This document shows positions 17,736 to 25,661 of a DNA stretch of 64,000 nt, piece by piece. The notes beneath the pieces are model-generated. The model was not told the DNA's origin. It saw nothing but the letters and a program-made list of their open reading frames with translations, and made no database searches. The stretch spans positions 3,119,001 to 3,183,000 of the forward strand of contig NZ_CP134772.1 in NCBI RefSeq assembly GCF_031882575.1. Reading direction: 5' to 3'. A program made the position numbers and the translations under genes. This DNA is from Pseudomonas sp. VD-NE ins. GTDB lineage: Bacteria > Pseudomonadota > Gammaproteobacteria > Pseudomonadales > Pseudomonadaceae. Numbering within the stretch: the stretch's first letter is position 1; every line of letters starts with the position of its first letter.

Positions 17736-18197
17736 TCAGTGCGCCAATGACGGTTGCGTCGCGACTGAGACAGTGAAGACCACGACAAACAGCACGACGA
17801 TTCCCCAGAACATCACCATGACTGTCAGCATGACGACCCTAAGGCCTTGATAAAGCCTGCGCAGCCAATGGCCTTCGGGTTTTGCTTCAGAGCGGGTTCT
17901 GAGTACGCCTTTCAAATAAAAGCCGAGGAGCGCCAACAGCGCGCCATTGATCGCCAGCGCAGGCAGGCCGGCCAGGGGGAAAATGCTTTCCCACCGATAG
18001 AAAGAAGACCGACTCAGGAAGACCACATAACAAGTCAGGCTGCCGTAGGGCACTGCTCTCCACCATTTGCCGGCCAGCGCGCCGACCATCAGGCACATGA
18101 TCACCATGAACGGGCTGAGCAGAATATGGAGCATCCACTCCAGTACGTTGGGCAGGTAGTCCGGGGAATGGATGCTGCGCCAGAGGTGTTCCAACAT
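17736..18197 (-). CDS. Hypothetical inner-membrane protein
   Basis: A 153-residue protein with about four hydrophobic helices (LHILLSPFMVIMCLMVGALAG, a central pair, and LTVMVMFWGIVVLFVVVFTVSV at the C-terminus). I do not recognise the family. The start ATG has an AGGAAGGA ribosome binding site. It ends 16 bases from the stop of the convergent MFS gene. The 170 bases upstream, towards the LysR gene, show no clear terminator or repeat. Confidence 0.7.
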   Translation of the reverse strand: MLEHLWRSIHSPDYLPNVLEWMLHILLSPFMVIMCLMVGALAGKWWRAVPYGSLTCYVVFLSRSSFYRWESIFPLAGLPALAINGALLALLGFYLKGVLRTRSEAKPEGHWLRRLYQGLRVVMLTVMVMFWGIVVLFVVVFTVSVATQPSLAH

Positions 18198-18367
18198 TGA
18201 TCGGGGTCCTTCCTTCTAGGGAGTCAGTGCTGCTGCGGTGCTTCCTTGCTGCAGCACGGTATCGGCGTGTTTTCGGGTTACATAAGGGTGTTATGTGAAT
18301 TGGGTAAGAACCGACGTTCGCGAAGGACCGGTTCCGCCCCGTAACCACCGTTTACACAGTTCGATCG

Positions 18368-19282
18368 CTAGAGTTCCAGCCAGTCAGAATGAAGCTGCGG
18401 AAATCGCTCTTGCAGCCACTCGATAAAAGCTTGAACCTGGGGCGCCAGATGAGTCCGGCTCGGGTATAGCAACGACACCGGGCGAGGGGCTGGCCGATAA
18501 GGCTTTAGAATTTCCACTAAACCGCGACTTTCCAAATGCTTGGCCACGGCGATCCCGGGTGCCTGAATTATTCCGAAGCCCGACACGCCACACTGAACGT
18601 ACGCATTCGACTCGGTGACGGTGATGCCGGCGTCAGGCACAAAGGATCGATCCTGACCTTTCACCGAAAAATGCCAGGGCAATGTCCTGTTGCTCTGACC
18701 GGACAAGAAGTTGACGCCTCGATGGGAGGCCAGATCGTCGAGTGTCTTGGGTTCGCCATGCTCGTTCAAATACCCGGGCGCGGCACACGTCACCATCGTC
18801 GCCATCGCGATAGGGCGAGCGATCAAGCTCGAATCCGGTAGATCGCCGATGCGCAATGCACAGTCGACGCCTTCGCCAATCAAGTCGACAGCCCGATCAG
18901 TCACGCCCAGAACCATGTTGATACTGGGGTAGGAGACGGTGAATTCTTTAAGGCTATTGATGAATTTCATCTGCGCGAAGGCGCTTGGGATATCGACGCG
19001 CAGCCGGCCTGTGAGCGTTGCTCCTGATCGATCGAACATTGAGGTCGCAGCAGAAATACCCGCCAGAATTTCCTGTACCCGTTCATAGAATCTCTCGCCC
19101 TCGGCGGTGAGTGCGACCTTTCTCGTGGTGCGCTGGAACAAGCGCACGCCCAGTGACGTTTCCAGCTCCTGGATATACCGAGTGACCTGCGGTCGCCCGA
19201 TGTCCAGCGATTCGGCAGCTTTGGTAAAGCTGCCAAGTTCGGCAAGCCTGGCGAACAGTCGCATCGATTGAAGCAATTCCAT
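18368..19282 (-). CDS. LysR family transcriptional regulator
   Basis: A 304-residue LysR-type regulator. The winged helix-turn-helix at the N-terminus (MRLFARLAELGSFTKAAESLDIGRPQVTRYIQELE) is followed by the CrgA/YhaJ-like substrate-binding domain, with LIGEGVDCALRIGDLPDSSLIARPI. It is divergent from an MDR dehydrogenase gene. A perfect 10-bp-arm inverted repeat lies 37 bases upstream of its start and probably serves as its operator. Confidence 0.95.
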   Translation of the reverse strand: MELLQSMRLFARLAELGSFTKAAESLDIGRPQVTRYIQELETSLGVRLFQRTTRKVALTAEGERFYERVQEILAGISAATSMFDRSGATLTGRLRVDIPSAFAQMKFINSLKEFTVSYPSINMVLGVTDRAVDLIGEGVDCALRIGDLPDSSLIARPIAMATMVTCAAPGYLNEHGEPKTLDDLASHRGVNFLSGQSNRTLPWHFSVKGQDRSFVPDAGITVTESNAYVQCGVSGFGIIQAPGIAVAKHLESRGLVEILKPYRPAPRPVSLLYPSRTHLAPQVQAFIEWLQERFPQLHSDWLEL

Positions 19283-19318
19283 GACGCTTTCCTATGAACC
19301 CGGACATCAACGGTTGAA

Positions 19319-19350
19319 CATGATTGTTATCCAAGAATAGAACAATCATG
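19319..19350. promoter_or_regulatory. Perfect inverted repeat, candidate LysR operator
   Basis: CATGATTGTT and AACAATCATG form perfect 10-base arms around a 12-base AT-rich spacer, inside the divergent LysR/MDR interval. The inner ATTGTT-N12-AACAAT has the geometry of a LysR-type site. The repeat is 37 bases before the LysR start and about 100 before the MDR start, as expected for autoregulation plus control of the divergent gene. Confidence 0.6.
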
Positions 19351-19452
19351 TCTTTTTCCACGCATTTATTGCGCACCTTCAACAGCGAAAAATGCACCCA
19401 AGGCGGAACCGGCTCTGGTTCGAGGCCATTGATGTGTATTTGGAGATTGGCA

Positions 19453-20463
19453 ATGAAAGCTTGGTTATTGAACGATTTCGGACTCGACAACCTGCAATTG
19501 GGAGAGGTTGCGACCCCGCAACCCAAGGCTGGCGAGTTACTGGTGAAGGTCGGCGCTGTCTCGCTCAACTTTCGCGACAAGGCTATCGTCGACGGCATTT
19601 ATGAACCGCACAGGGTGCCCAAACCGCTGATTCCGGTAAGCGATGCAGCCGGCACGGTGGTCGCCATTGGTGCCGACGTCACGCGCTTTAAAGTCGGTGA
19701 TCGCGTCAACTCCCACCTTTATTCACGCTGGCTGGATGGCGAGCCAGGGCCGAACGAACCCGATTACTGCTTCGGTTCGCCATTGCCCGGCGGTCTGGCC
19801 GAATACATGATCATCCATGAAGACAGCGCCGTCGGTGCTCCCGACAACATGAGCGACGAGGAGGCGGCAACACTGCCTATTGCTGCGCTCACAGCCTGGT
19901 ATTCGCTGGTGGACTTTGGACAGATCAAGGCAGGACAGACCGTATTGGTTCAAGGTACTGGAGGGGTATCGATATTTGCCGTGCAGATTGCTACTGCACT
20001 TGGCGCGAAGGTCATCGCAACGTCGAGCAGCGACCAGAATCTGCAAACTGTGAAGGGGCTGGGAGCTGTGGCGGGCATCAACTACAGAGCGACGCCGAAT
20101 TGGGCGGACGAAGTGCTGAAGCTGACCGAAGGCAAGGGCGTGGATCTGCTACTCGATGTGGCCGGTGGCAGCGGCATCAATCAATCGGTCGCAGCAACCA
20201 AGGCATCGGGGCGTATTGCGCAGATCGGCTTTCTGACAGGACAAACCGTTGAACTCAATCTGATGCCACTTATTTTCCGCCAGACGACCATTCGCGGAAT
20301 CGCCGTGGCGCCGCGTTCATCATTTGACCGGATGAATACTTTCCTCAACGAGCACGAAATCCGTCCCGTGATCGATCAGGTATATCAGTTCGAAAAAGCA
20401 CGAGAAGCTTACGAACATCTCGCGAGGGGAGCGTTTGGGAAGGTTGTTATCAAAGTCGCTTAA
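19453..20463 (+). CDS. NAD(P)-dependent alcohol dehydrogenase / quinone reductase (MDR family)
   Basis: A 336-residue medium-chain dehydrogenase/reductase. The GroES-like N-terminal domain (VGAVSLNFRDKAIVDG) is followed by the nucleotide-binding motif GTGGVSIFAVQIA and the C-terminal AFGKVVIKV typical of the family. I start at the ATG at 19453, with GGAG seven bases upstream; the open frame extends back 43 codons through the operator and is not coding there. It is divergent from the LysR regulator and ends at a strong terminator, so it is probably monocistronic. Confidence 0.92.
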   Translation: MKAWLLNDFGLDNLQLGEVATPQPKAGELLVKVGAVSLNFRDKAIVDGIYEPHRVPKPLIPVSDAAGTVVAIGADVTRFKVGDRVNSHLYSRWLDGEPGPNEPDYCFGSPLPGGLAEYMIIHEDSAVGAPDNMSDEEAATLPIAALTAWYSLVDFGQIKAGQTVLVQGTGGVSIFAVQIATALGAKVIATSSSDQNLQTVKGLGAVAGINYRATPNWADEVLKLTEGKGVDLLLDVAGGSGINQSVAATKASGRIAQIGFLTGQTVELNLMPLIFRQTTIRGIAVAPRSSFDRMNTFLNEHEIRPVIDQVYQFEKAREAYEHLARGAFGKVVIKVA

Positions 20464-20470
20464 TAACGTT

Positions 20471-20496
20471 AAGGCGCCAATTCTGGCGCCTTTTTT
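20471..20496 (+). terminator. Rho-independent terminator of the MDR gene
   Basis: AAGGCGCCA and TGGCGCCTT form a perfect 9-bp stem with a 4-base loop, followed by a run of T, starting 8 bases after the dehydrogenase stop. Confidence 0.92.
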
Positions 20497-20560
20497 CTCG
20501 CTCATCGCAGCAGATTCTGATGTCAACGCATAAGCAAGGGCTGGCGGACGACCCAAGTCA

Positions 20561-20944
20561 TCAAGGCGCTACATGAGTTTGAAAAATCTTGCTGATCACA
20601 GTCCACTTGCCATCAACTTTCAGCAGATGAAAAAAGTCGGTGAAAGATATGCCTGACATGTCGTTGGCGTCGATGCGAGCGCTCGCCGCCGTACCGACGA
20701 CTTCGACGCGAACGATAGCCGCCGGTGCATCAGGAGAAGGGCGGAAACCCTTGTCGATCCCGTCGAACAGGATTGAAATTGCGCCGCCCGTCAGCTTACC
20801 GTCGCCATCGACGCTGAACATGGTCGCTTGCTCACTGAAGGCTGGCTTCATGATGCTGCTTTTGGCCTGCTTGCAGCCCTCAATATACTTGTTAAGCACC
20901 TCGGTGATGGCTTGGTATTCTTCAACGTAAGTCGGCTTGCTCAT
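20561..20944 (-). CDS. NTF2-like (SnoaL / putative lumazine-binding) protein
   Basis: A 127-residue protein with the NTF2-like cone fold. It starts with a long helix (EYQAITEVLNKYIEGCKQAKSS), then MFSVDGDGKLTGGAI, and ends with the usual beta strands DFFHLLKVDGKWTVISKIF. It matches the putative lumazine-binding branch, whose members are small binding proteins or isomerase-like enzymes of unknown role. A good ribosome binding site (AGGAG) precedes the ATG. It follows the NADPH dehydrogenase gene by 40 bases on the same strand and may be co-transcribed with it. Confidence 0.82.
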   Translation of the reverse strand: MSKPTYVEEYQAITEVLNKYIEGCKQAKSSIMKPAFSEQATMFSVDGDGKLTGGAISILFDGIDKGFRPSPDAPAAIVRVEVVGTAASARIDANDMSGISFTDFFHLLKVDGKWTVISKIFQTHVAP

Positions 20945-20984
20945 GTGCTTGCTCCTGCTTCATGGGATTAGTGCAACAAAGGCA

Positions 20985-22025
20985 TCAGGCTTTGGTATCA
21001 AGCCAGACAGATCCATAACGTGTGTAGGCGGTAGGAATCTCAATGATTTCTTTAAGATCATCTGCAGCGGTGCGAACCCAGAATGGATCTCGGAGCATTT
21101 GCCGCCCGACAAACACCAGATCTGCTCGGCCGTTTTGCAGGATTTCTTCAGCCTGACGTCCACTCTGAATCACACCCACAGCGCCTGTTGCTATATGCAA
21201 CTCCTTACGCAGTAATTCAGCGGCCGGCACCTGGTAACCCGGGTAGGTCTCGACCTTGACCATCTTGATCCCGCCGGAGCTGCAGTCGATCAAGTCAACG
21301 CCCTGTTCTTTCATCCAGCGACCATATTCGAGGAACGACTCGGGCGTGTTTCCGCCTTCGGCGTAATCAGAACTGGAGATGCGAACGAACAGAGGGCGAT
21401 CTCCCCAATGCGTTTTGACCTCTTCCAGCACTTCGTGCAGGAAACGATAGCGACGCTCGGCATCTCCGCCATATTCGTCGTCGCGGGTGTTAGCCAGCGG
21501 CGAGAGAAACTCACTTAACAAGTAGCCGTGCGCGGCATGGATCTCAAGCACATCGAAGCCCGCTTCGCTGGCTCGACGTGCGGCATCGCCGTAAAGCTTT
21601 ACCAGAGCCGGAATCTCATCAGCCGCGAGTTCGCGAGGAACAGGGCTGGTTTGCGTAAATGGAATCGCCGATGGCGCGATGTGAATCAGACCGGGCAGGT
21701 CAGCATTGCGCCCCGCATGGCCGATCTGAGCGCCGGCTTTTGCACCAAAGCCGTGAAGCAATTCCGTCAGCGCCTTCAAGCCGACAACGTGCTCATCGCT
21801 CCAGATGCCAAGGTCACCGGCTCCAATACGACCGTCAGCCTGAATGGCCAGCGTTTCGGGAAAAATCAGCGCCGCCTGACCCAGAGCACGAGCGCCGTAA
21901 TGAACGCGGTGCCAGTCAGTGACGAAACCATCATCCGCCGCCATATGCATGCACATAGGGGACATGACGACCCGGTTTTTCAGGGTGAGGCCCTTAATTT
22001 CATAGGGTGATAACAACAAACTCAT
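20985..22025 (-). CDS. NADPH dehydrogenase NamA-like (Old Yellow Enzyme, YqjM class)
   Basis: A 346-residue FMN-dependent flavoenzyme of the thermophilic-like OYE class. It shows the YqjM-type N-terminus (LKNRVVMSPMCMHMA) with the redox-tuning cysteine, the flavin/substrate segment QIGHAGRNAD, the signature HAAHGYLLSEFLSP, and GDAERRYRFLHEV. It reduces activated alkenes and nitro compounds. It is divergent from an HxlR regulator across a short palindrome, a usual arrangement for electrophile- or quinone-induced control. A second, unrelated OYE (the frameshifted gene at 8.3-9.4 kb) lies in the same window. Confidence 0.93.
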   Translation of the reverse strand: MSLLLSPYEIKGLTLKNRVVMSPMCMHMAADDGFVTDWHRVHYGARALGQAALIFPETLAIQADGRIGAGDLGIWSDEHVVGLKALTELLHGFGAKAGAQIGHAGRNADLPGLIHIAPSAIPFTQTSPVPRELAADEIPALVKLYGDAARRASEAGFDVLEIHAAHGYLLSEFLSPLANTRDDEYGGDAERRYRFLHEVLEEVKTHWGDRPLFVRISSSDYAEGGNTPESFLEYGRWMKEQGVDLIDCSSGGIKMVKVETYPGYQVPAAELLRKELHIATGAVGVIQSGRQAEEILQNGRADLVFVGRQMLRDPFWVRTAADDLKEIIEIPTAYTRYGSVWLDTKA

Positions 22026-22090
22026 CTGTCCGGTTCCATAGTGGTGAATATGGAATCCATGCTAACTTTTGCAGCACATCGACGTAAGTA

Positions 22091-22106
22091 CGCACAATTT
22101 TGTGCG
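22091..22106. promoter_or_regulatory. Palindrome between namA-like and hxlR-like genes, candidate HxlR operator
   Basis: CGCACAA-TT-TTGTGCG is a perfect 7-bp inverted repeat centred in the 113-base interval between the divergent genes. A second GTGC/GCAC pair follows at about 22102-22115. HxlR/DUF24 regulators bind short palindromes in such positions. The 48 bases from the repeat to the regulator GTG are consistent with autoregulation. Confidence 0.55.
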
Positions 22107-22138
22107 GTAGGCACACTTTTTATACCAAGGTGATAACA

Positions 22139-22528
22139 GTGAAAAAATGTAACCCTCAGGATGAAATCGAGGCGTTCGCTTGTCCCGTCGCGTTCACTGT
22201 CGATGTCATTGGTGGAAAGTGGAAATCGCTCATACTTTTTCACCTGATGTCAGGTACGAAGCGCTTCAACGAGATACGTCGGCTCATTCCAGATATCACG
22301 CAGAGGATGCTGACACTCCAGCTCAGAGAACTGGAGACTGACGGGGTGATTCATCGCGAAATCTATCGCGAGGTGCCACCCAAAGTGGAGTATTCGCTTA
22401 CAGAGTTAGGTAACTCACTCGCGCCATTGGTGAGTGCAATGCGAGAGTGGGGCGCAGTGCATGAACGCACGATCCTGGAGCTCAGGCGTTCTGCCGTCTG
22501 TGACGACAAGTTGGAATCTATGGCTTGA
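22139..22528 (+). CDS. HxlR family winged-helix transcriptional regulator
   Basis: A 129-residue HxlR (DUF24) regulator. It carries the family N-terminal cysteine ([21 protein letters not shown]), the recognition region [25 protein letters not shown] and the wing [10 protein letters not shown] start at the GTG at 22139 with AAGGTG upstream; the frame is open further but passes through the operator. The conserved cysteine often senses oxidants or electrophiles. It most likely controls the divergent NADPH dehydrogenase gene. Confidence 0.92.
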   Translation: MKKCNPQDEIEAFACPVAFTVDVIGGKWKSLILFHLMSGTKRFNEIRRLIPDITQRMLTLQLRELETDGVIHREIYREVPPKVEYSLTELGNSLAPLVSAMREWGAVHERTILELRRSAVCDDKLESMA

Positions 22529-22681
22529 ATCATGCCGATGTTGAGAGGTGGAGGGGGTGAACAATGCGAAGTTTGATGCCCGCGTGGCGCAGGGTTGAAA
22601 CTGCACGAGCGAAATCACTCGCGCGTGATGAGGCGAATTTTTGAGGTCGCACTGCCGTTACGAAAAATTCGGGCCGCCACC

Positions 22682-23644
22682 TTATTTCATGTCACGCCAT
22701 CGGCTTCGGGCGTGGAGATACGCTGTCAAATCGCTGTAACCAAGTTGAGCGGCAATCTCGGTTAATGACTCTCCTTGCAATTCAAGATGCATTTCCAATT
22801 CTGCGCGAATCTGATCGAGCAATTGTCTGAAGGTTGTACCTTGCTCTTCCAGCCGTCTGCGCAAGGTCCTTGGTGTCTGGTGCAGCGACTTCGCCAGATT
22901 GTCCAGATTGGGAATTTCACGTCTCGCTAGAGATCGTCGCGCTCCTTCAGCAACCTTGGCTGACCAACCGCTGAAATTCCGATGCGCGGCGATCCGTCGA
23001 TCCAGCTCCTGCGTTAATAATTCCAACATCCCGTGATGACGGGTTTGCATTGGCAGGCTTAAGCTTCGAGGATGAAAATAGAAGCAGTTGATCGAGCAAT
23101 CAAACTCGACTCGTTCACCAAACCATTGGGTGTACTGCTTGTAATACGACGGACGCGAATGAGTGAACTTTGCCAAAATCGGCTGCACATTGTGTCCTGT
23201 ACCTCGTCGTAACTGCGCTATGGACATCACCCCGTAGTGTTCGACGACATACCGCGCCAACTCTCCTGGCGCATCGACGTTCAGTTCGACTCCGACGCCG
23301 TTTTCGTCATTTACCAACCTTACATTGTCGGTGTCCGAGGCAAGAGGTGCGTACCGGGCCCAAAGGTGCATGGCTGACAAAATATCGGGACTGTACAGGC
23401 AAAGATAAGCCAGGACATGCCAGTCCTGGGGTGTGAATAGCGCGAACAATTTTAATCCGATTGCCGGATCGATACGTGCCGCTTCGCGCCACAGTTGATC
23501 CAGTTCGATCAGGTTGTAATCCGTACTTTTCCGGGCAACCTGGCTATCAAGGAAGCGTTCCAATACCTGGCCCAGCCTGCCGCGATGAAAGCGTTGGGGT
23601 GGGCGGTTGGCCGGTTCTAGCTCAATTTTGTCCATTTCGCGCAT
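22682..23644 (-). CDS. AraC family transcriptional regulator with arabinose-binding-type N-domain, short C-terminus
   Basis: A 320-residue regulator of the OruR/ArgR-like group, with a long N-terminal ligand domain and a C-terminal AraC DNA-binding domain (ANLGNLDNLAKSLHQTPRTLRRR region and ITEIAAQLGYSD-like second helix-turn-helix). The protein stops at AYLHARSRWRDMK, about ten residues before the point where relatives end (usually a PSEYR-like tail), so the second recognition helix is barely completed. It is divergent from the sterol desaturase-FMN reductase pair, its likely target. The start is uncertain because no good ribosome binding site is visible. Confidence 0.85.
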   Translation of the reverse strand: MREMDKIELEPANRPPQRFHRGRLGQVLERFLDSQVARKSTDYNLIELDQLWREAARIDPAIGLKLFALFTPQDWHVLAYLCLYSPDILSAMHLWARYAPLASDTDNVRLVNDENGVGVELNVDAPGELARYVVEHYGVMSIAQLRRGTGHNVQPILAKFTHSRPSYYKQYTQWFGERVEFDCSINCFYFHPRSLSLPMQTRHHGMLELLTQELDRRIAAHRNFSGWSAKVAEGARRSLARREIPNLDNLAKSLHQTPRTLRRRLEEQGTTFRQLLDQIRAELEMHLELQGESLTEIAAQLGYSDLTAYLHARSRWRDMK

Positions 23645-23711
23645 TGGGAGGACTTGCTCGCAGGTTTCTAATGAAAGGGCATTGCCCGGAAGGGCCTAAA
23701 TCGAGAGTGCC

Positions 23712-24569
23712 ATGAATACAACAATGCTCGTCAACAACCCCGCTGTGATAGTAGCCGGGATTTACCTCTCCTTCATTTTACTGGAACTTGCCTGTTCGTC
23801 GCTTCGTCAGCCGTCAGGTAGTAAACGTGACGTACTCATTGAAGTCATCGGCTCCGGTATATTAGTGATGGTCACATTCCCTTTAGTCATGTGGCTAAGT
23901 GGCACGGTATTGAATCAGACCATCCCGGAAATGAAGGGCGCGCTGTCCTCTATTCCATGGATCGCAGGATTTGCGTTATTTCTACTGCTGGATGACATGA
24001 CCCAATATTGGTGGCATCGCCTGACTCATCGGATTCCCGCTCTTTATGCATTGCATCGCGCACATCATTCCGCGCCTTATATGAGCATTCGCATCGTCTA
24101 TCGCAACAATAGTTTCTACTATCTCTTGATGCCGGGTATCTGGCTGTCTGGCGTGTTGATTTATCTGGGGCTCGCACACGTTTATTATGTTTATCTGATT
24201 ATAAAAATGACTGTGATCTTCGCCGCACATAGCAATGTTGCATGGGACGACAAACTTTATCGCATTCGTGCTTTACGTCCGATCATTTGGGTTCTGGAGC
24301 GAACTATCTCCACTCCATCCACTCATTCTGCGCATCACGGTTTGACTGCAGAGGATGGCGTGACTCACTACAAAGGTAATTTCGGTAACTTGTTATTTTT
24401 ATGGGATGTGTTGTTCGGAACAGCCAAAATTACCCGTAGGCGTCCCCCTGCATACGGTATCGAACACTTGTCACCGATAACCTGGAAAGAAGAATTGTTC
24501 TGGCCAATCGTTCGCTCCCATCGCACCGCACCCAAGGTAAGTGAAACTAAACAGAAGGTTGCACAATGA
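23712..24569 (+). CDS. Sterol desaturase / fatty acid hydroxylase family membrane protein
   Basis: A 285-residue integral membrane di-iron oxygenase. Three histidine clusters are present and complete: HRLTH, HRAHH and HSAHH, embedded between hydrophobic helices. Family members hydroxylate or desaturate lipids. The gene has visibly lower GC and more AT-ending codons than its neighbours, which suggests acquisition from outside. It overlaps the following FMN reductase by 4 bases (ATGA), so the two are coupled. The reductase could supply electrons, but that is only inferred. Confidence 0.88.
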   Translation: MNTTMLVNNPAVIVAGIYLSFILLELACSSLRQPSGSKRDVLIEVIGSGILVMVTFPLVMWLSGTVLNQTIPEMKGALSSIPWIAGFALFLLLDDMTQYWWHRLTHRIPALYALHRAHHSAPYMSIRIVYRNNSFYYLLMPGIWLSGVLIYLGLAHVYYVYLIIKMTVIFAAHSNVAWDDKLYRIRALRPIIWVLERTISTPSTHSAHHGLTAEDGVTHYKGNFGNLLFLWDVLFGTAKITRRRPPAYGIEHLSPITWKEELFWPIVRSHRTAPKVSETKQKVAQ

Positions 24570-25159
24570 GTCGTCATATCGTTCTGCTGTCTGGATCGAA
24601 TAGATCCAACAGCCAATCAATCAAAGTTGCCCACTATCTGCGCGAGCGGTTAGAAGCACTTGAGCTTTGTGACTCAAGCGAACTAATAGATCTGGCGTCG
24701 AGCCCGCTACCGCTGTGGCCAGAAGAAGACACTCAGAAAGCCTGGAGTGTCCAGCAATCCATCCTCAAAAAAGCAACAGCATTGATCGTGATTAGCCCTG
24801 AGTGGAATGGCATGGCTTGCCCGGCCCTGAAGAACTTCTTTTTGTACGCAGGGCTCAGCGAACTAGGACATAAGCCCGCGCTTCTGGTTGGCGTTTCGGC
24901 TGGACTTGGGGGAGCCTATCCCATTACAGAGTTACGTGCTTCAAGCTATAAAAATAGCCGGATCGTGTATTTGCCTGAGCAACTGATTATAAGAAACGTT
25001 GAATCAATGCTTAACAGTGAATATCCGTCAGATGAAAATGATGTTCGCATCCGCGCACGTGCCGATTGGGCTTTGGATGTTCTTTGTCAATACGATGACG
25101 CCTTGCGTACGATACGAACTGCAATCAAACATCCACCTGAGTTCTCTACGGGGATGTGA
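24566..25159 (+). CDS. NADPH-dependent FMN reductase family protein
   Basis: A 197-residue flavodoxin-like reductase. The phosphate-binding loop LSGSNRSNSQS is at the N-terminus, and the flavin-contacting ISPEWNGMACPALKNFF lies near residue 75, as in the NADPH-dependent FMN/azo/quinone reductase family. It is translationally coupled to the sterol desaturase gene and shares its low-GC composition. It may donate electrons to the membrane di-iron enzyme, or act independently on quinones. Confidence 0.88.
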   Translation: MSRHIVLLSGSNRSNSQSIKVAHYLRERLEALELCDSSELIDLASSPLPLWPEEDTQKAWSVQQSILKKATALIVISPEWNGMACPALKNFFLYAGLSELGHKPALLVGVSAGLGGAYPITELRASSYKNSRIVYLPEQLIIRNVESMLNSEYPSDENDVRIRARADWALDVLCQYDDALRTIRTAIKHPPEFSTGM

Positions 25160-25200
25160 GATTGTCGCACCTCAACAATTTCTCGTCGTTGAAATAGTAC

Positions 25201-25330
25201 TGTCCGCTTCTGGCCGATTGCTGCCAGTCACCAACGCTGCAATTGCCCCATAGCTGCCGGTGAGGAACGGTAGATTTTGGCCTATCTCTGCCCGTCGCGA
25301 GAGGCAGAGAAAACGGCCCAAAGCTGATGG
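25201..25330. repeat. Palindromic intergenic repeat (first copy)
   Basis: After the FMN reductase gene the sequence becomes highly structured. TCTCTGCC (25285-25292) and GGCAGAGA (25303-25310) are perfect arms around CGTCGCG, flanked by GGCC on both sides. A degenerate repeat of the same theme (TGGCCGATTGCTGCCAGTC) starts at 25211. The core CTGCC-nGTCGCG-GGCAG-AACGGCC recurs at 27878-27917. From memory, TGTCCGCTTnTGGCCG elements are scattered in Pseudomonas intergenic regions. Confidence 0.6.
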
Positions 25331-25594
25331 TCAACTATTTAATTGGCGACCAACTGACAGTTCCAGCAAAAGAGAAAATTGGTAAATGGCGATATTTATA
25401 TCGTCCATGGTTTCACCATCCCATTCTTCGATGGTTCTCAGTTCAGCTTTCAATGTAGCGATTCGCTCGGTGATTTCTGCTATCTCTGCAGGACCACATT
25501 TAGAGGCAATCGCCTTCCATTTTTCTTGGGGAATCTTCTGTTGAATGCATAGCCCTTCACGTGCCTGCATGATCAGTGCCGACAATCTGCTCAT
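25331..25594 (-). CDS. Hypothetical small helical protein
   Basis: An 87-residue protein I do not recognise. The middle (CGPAEIAEITERIATLKAELRTIEEWDGETMDDIN) has heptad-like spacing and should be helical. There is no signal peptide or membrane segment. A proper ribosome binding site (TAAGGA, five bases before the ATG) supports translation. Lower GC than the regulator downstream. It sits between the intergenic repeat and a LysR gene on the same strand. Confidence 0.65.
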   Translation of the reverse strand: MSRLSALIMQAREGLCIQQKIPQEKWKAIASKCGPAEIAEITERIATLKAELRTIEEWDGETMDDINIAIYQFSLLLELSVGRQLNS

Positions 25595-25661
25595 AAAAAT
25601 CCTTACCTGAAGATGTCTTTAACGACGGCCATCAACTTCACGAGTATCCGCAAATATCAGC

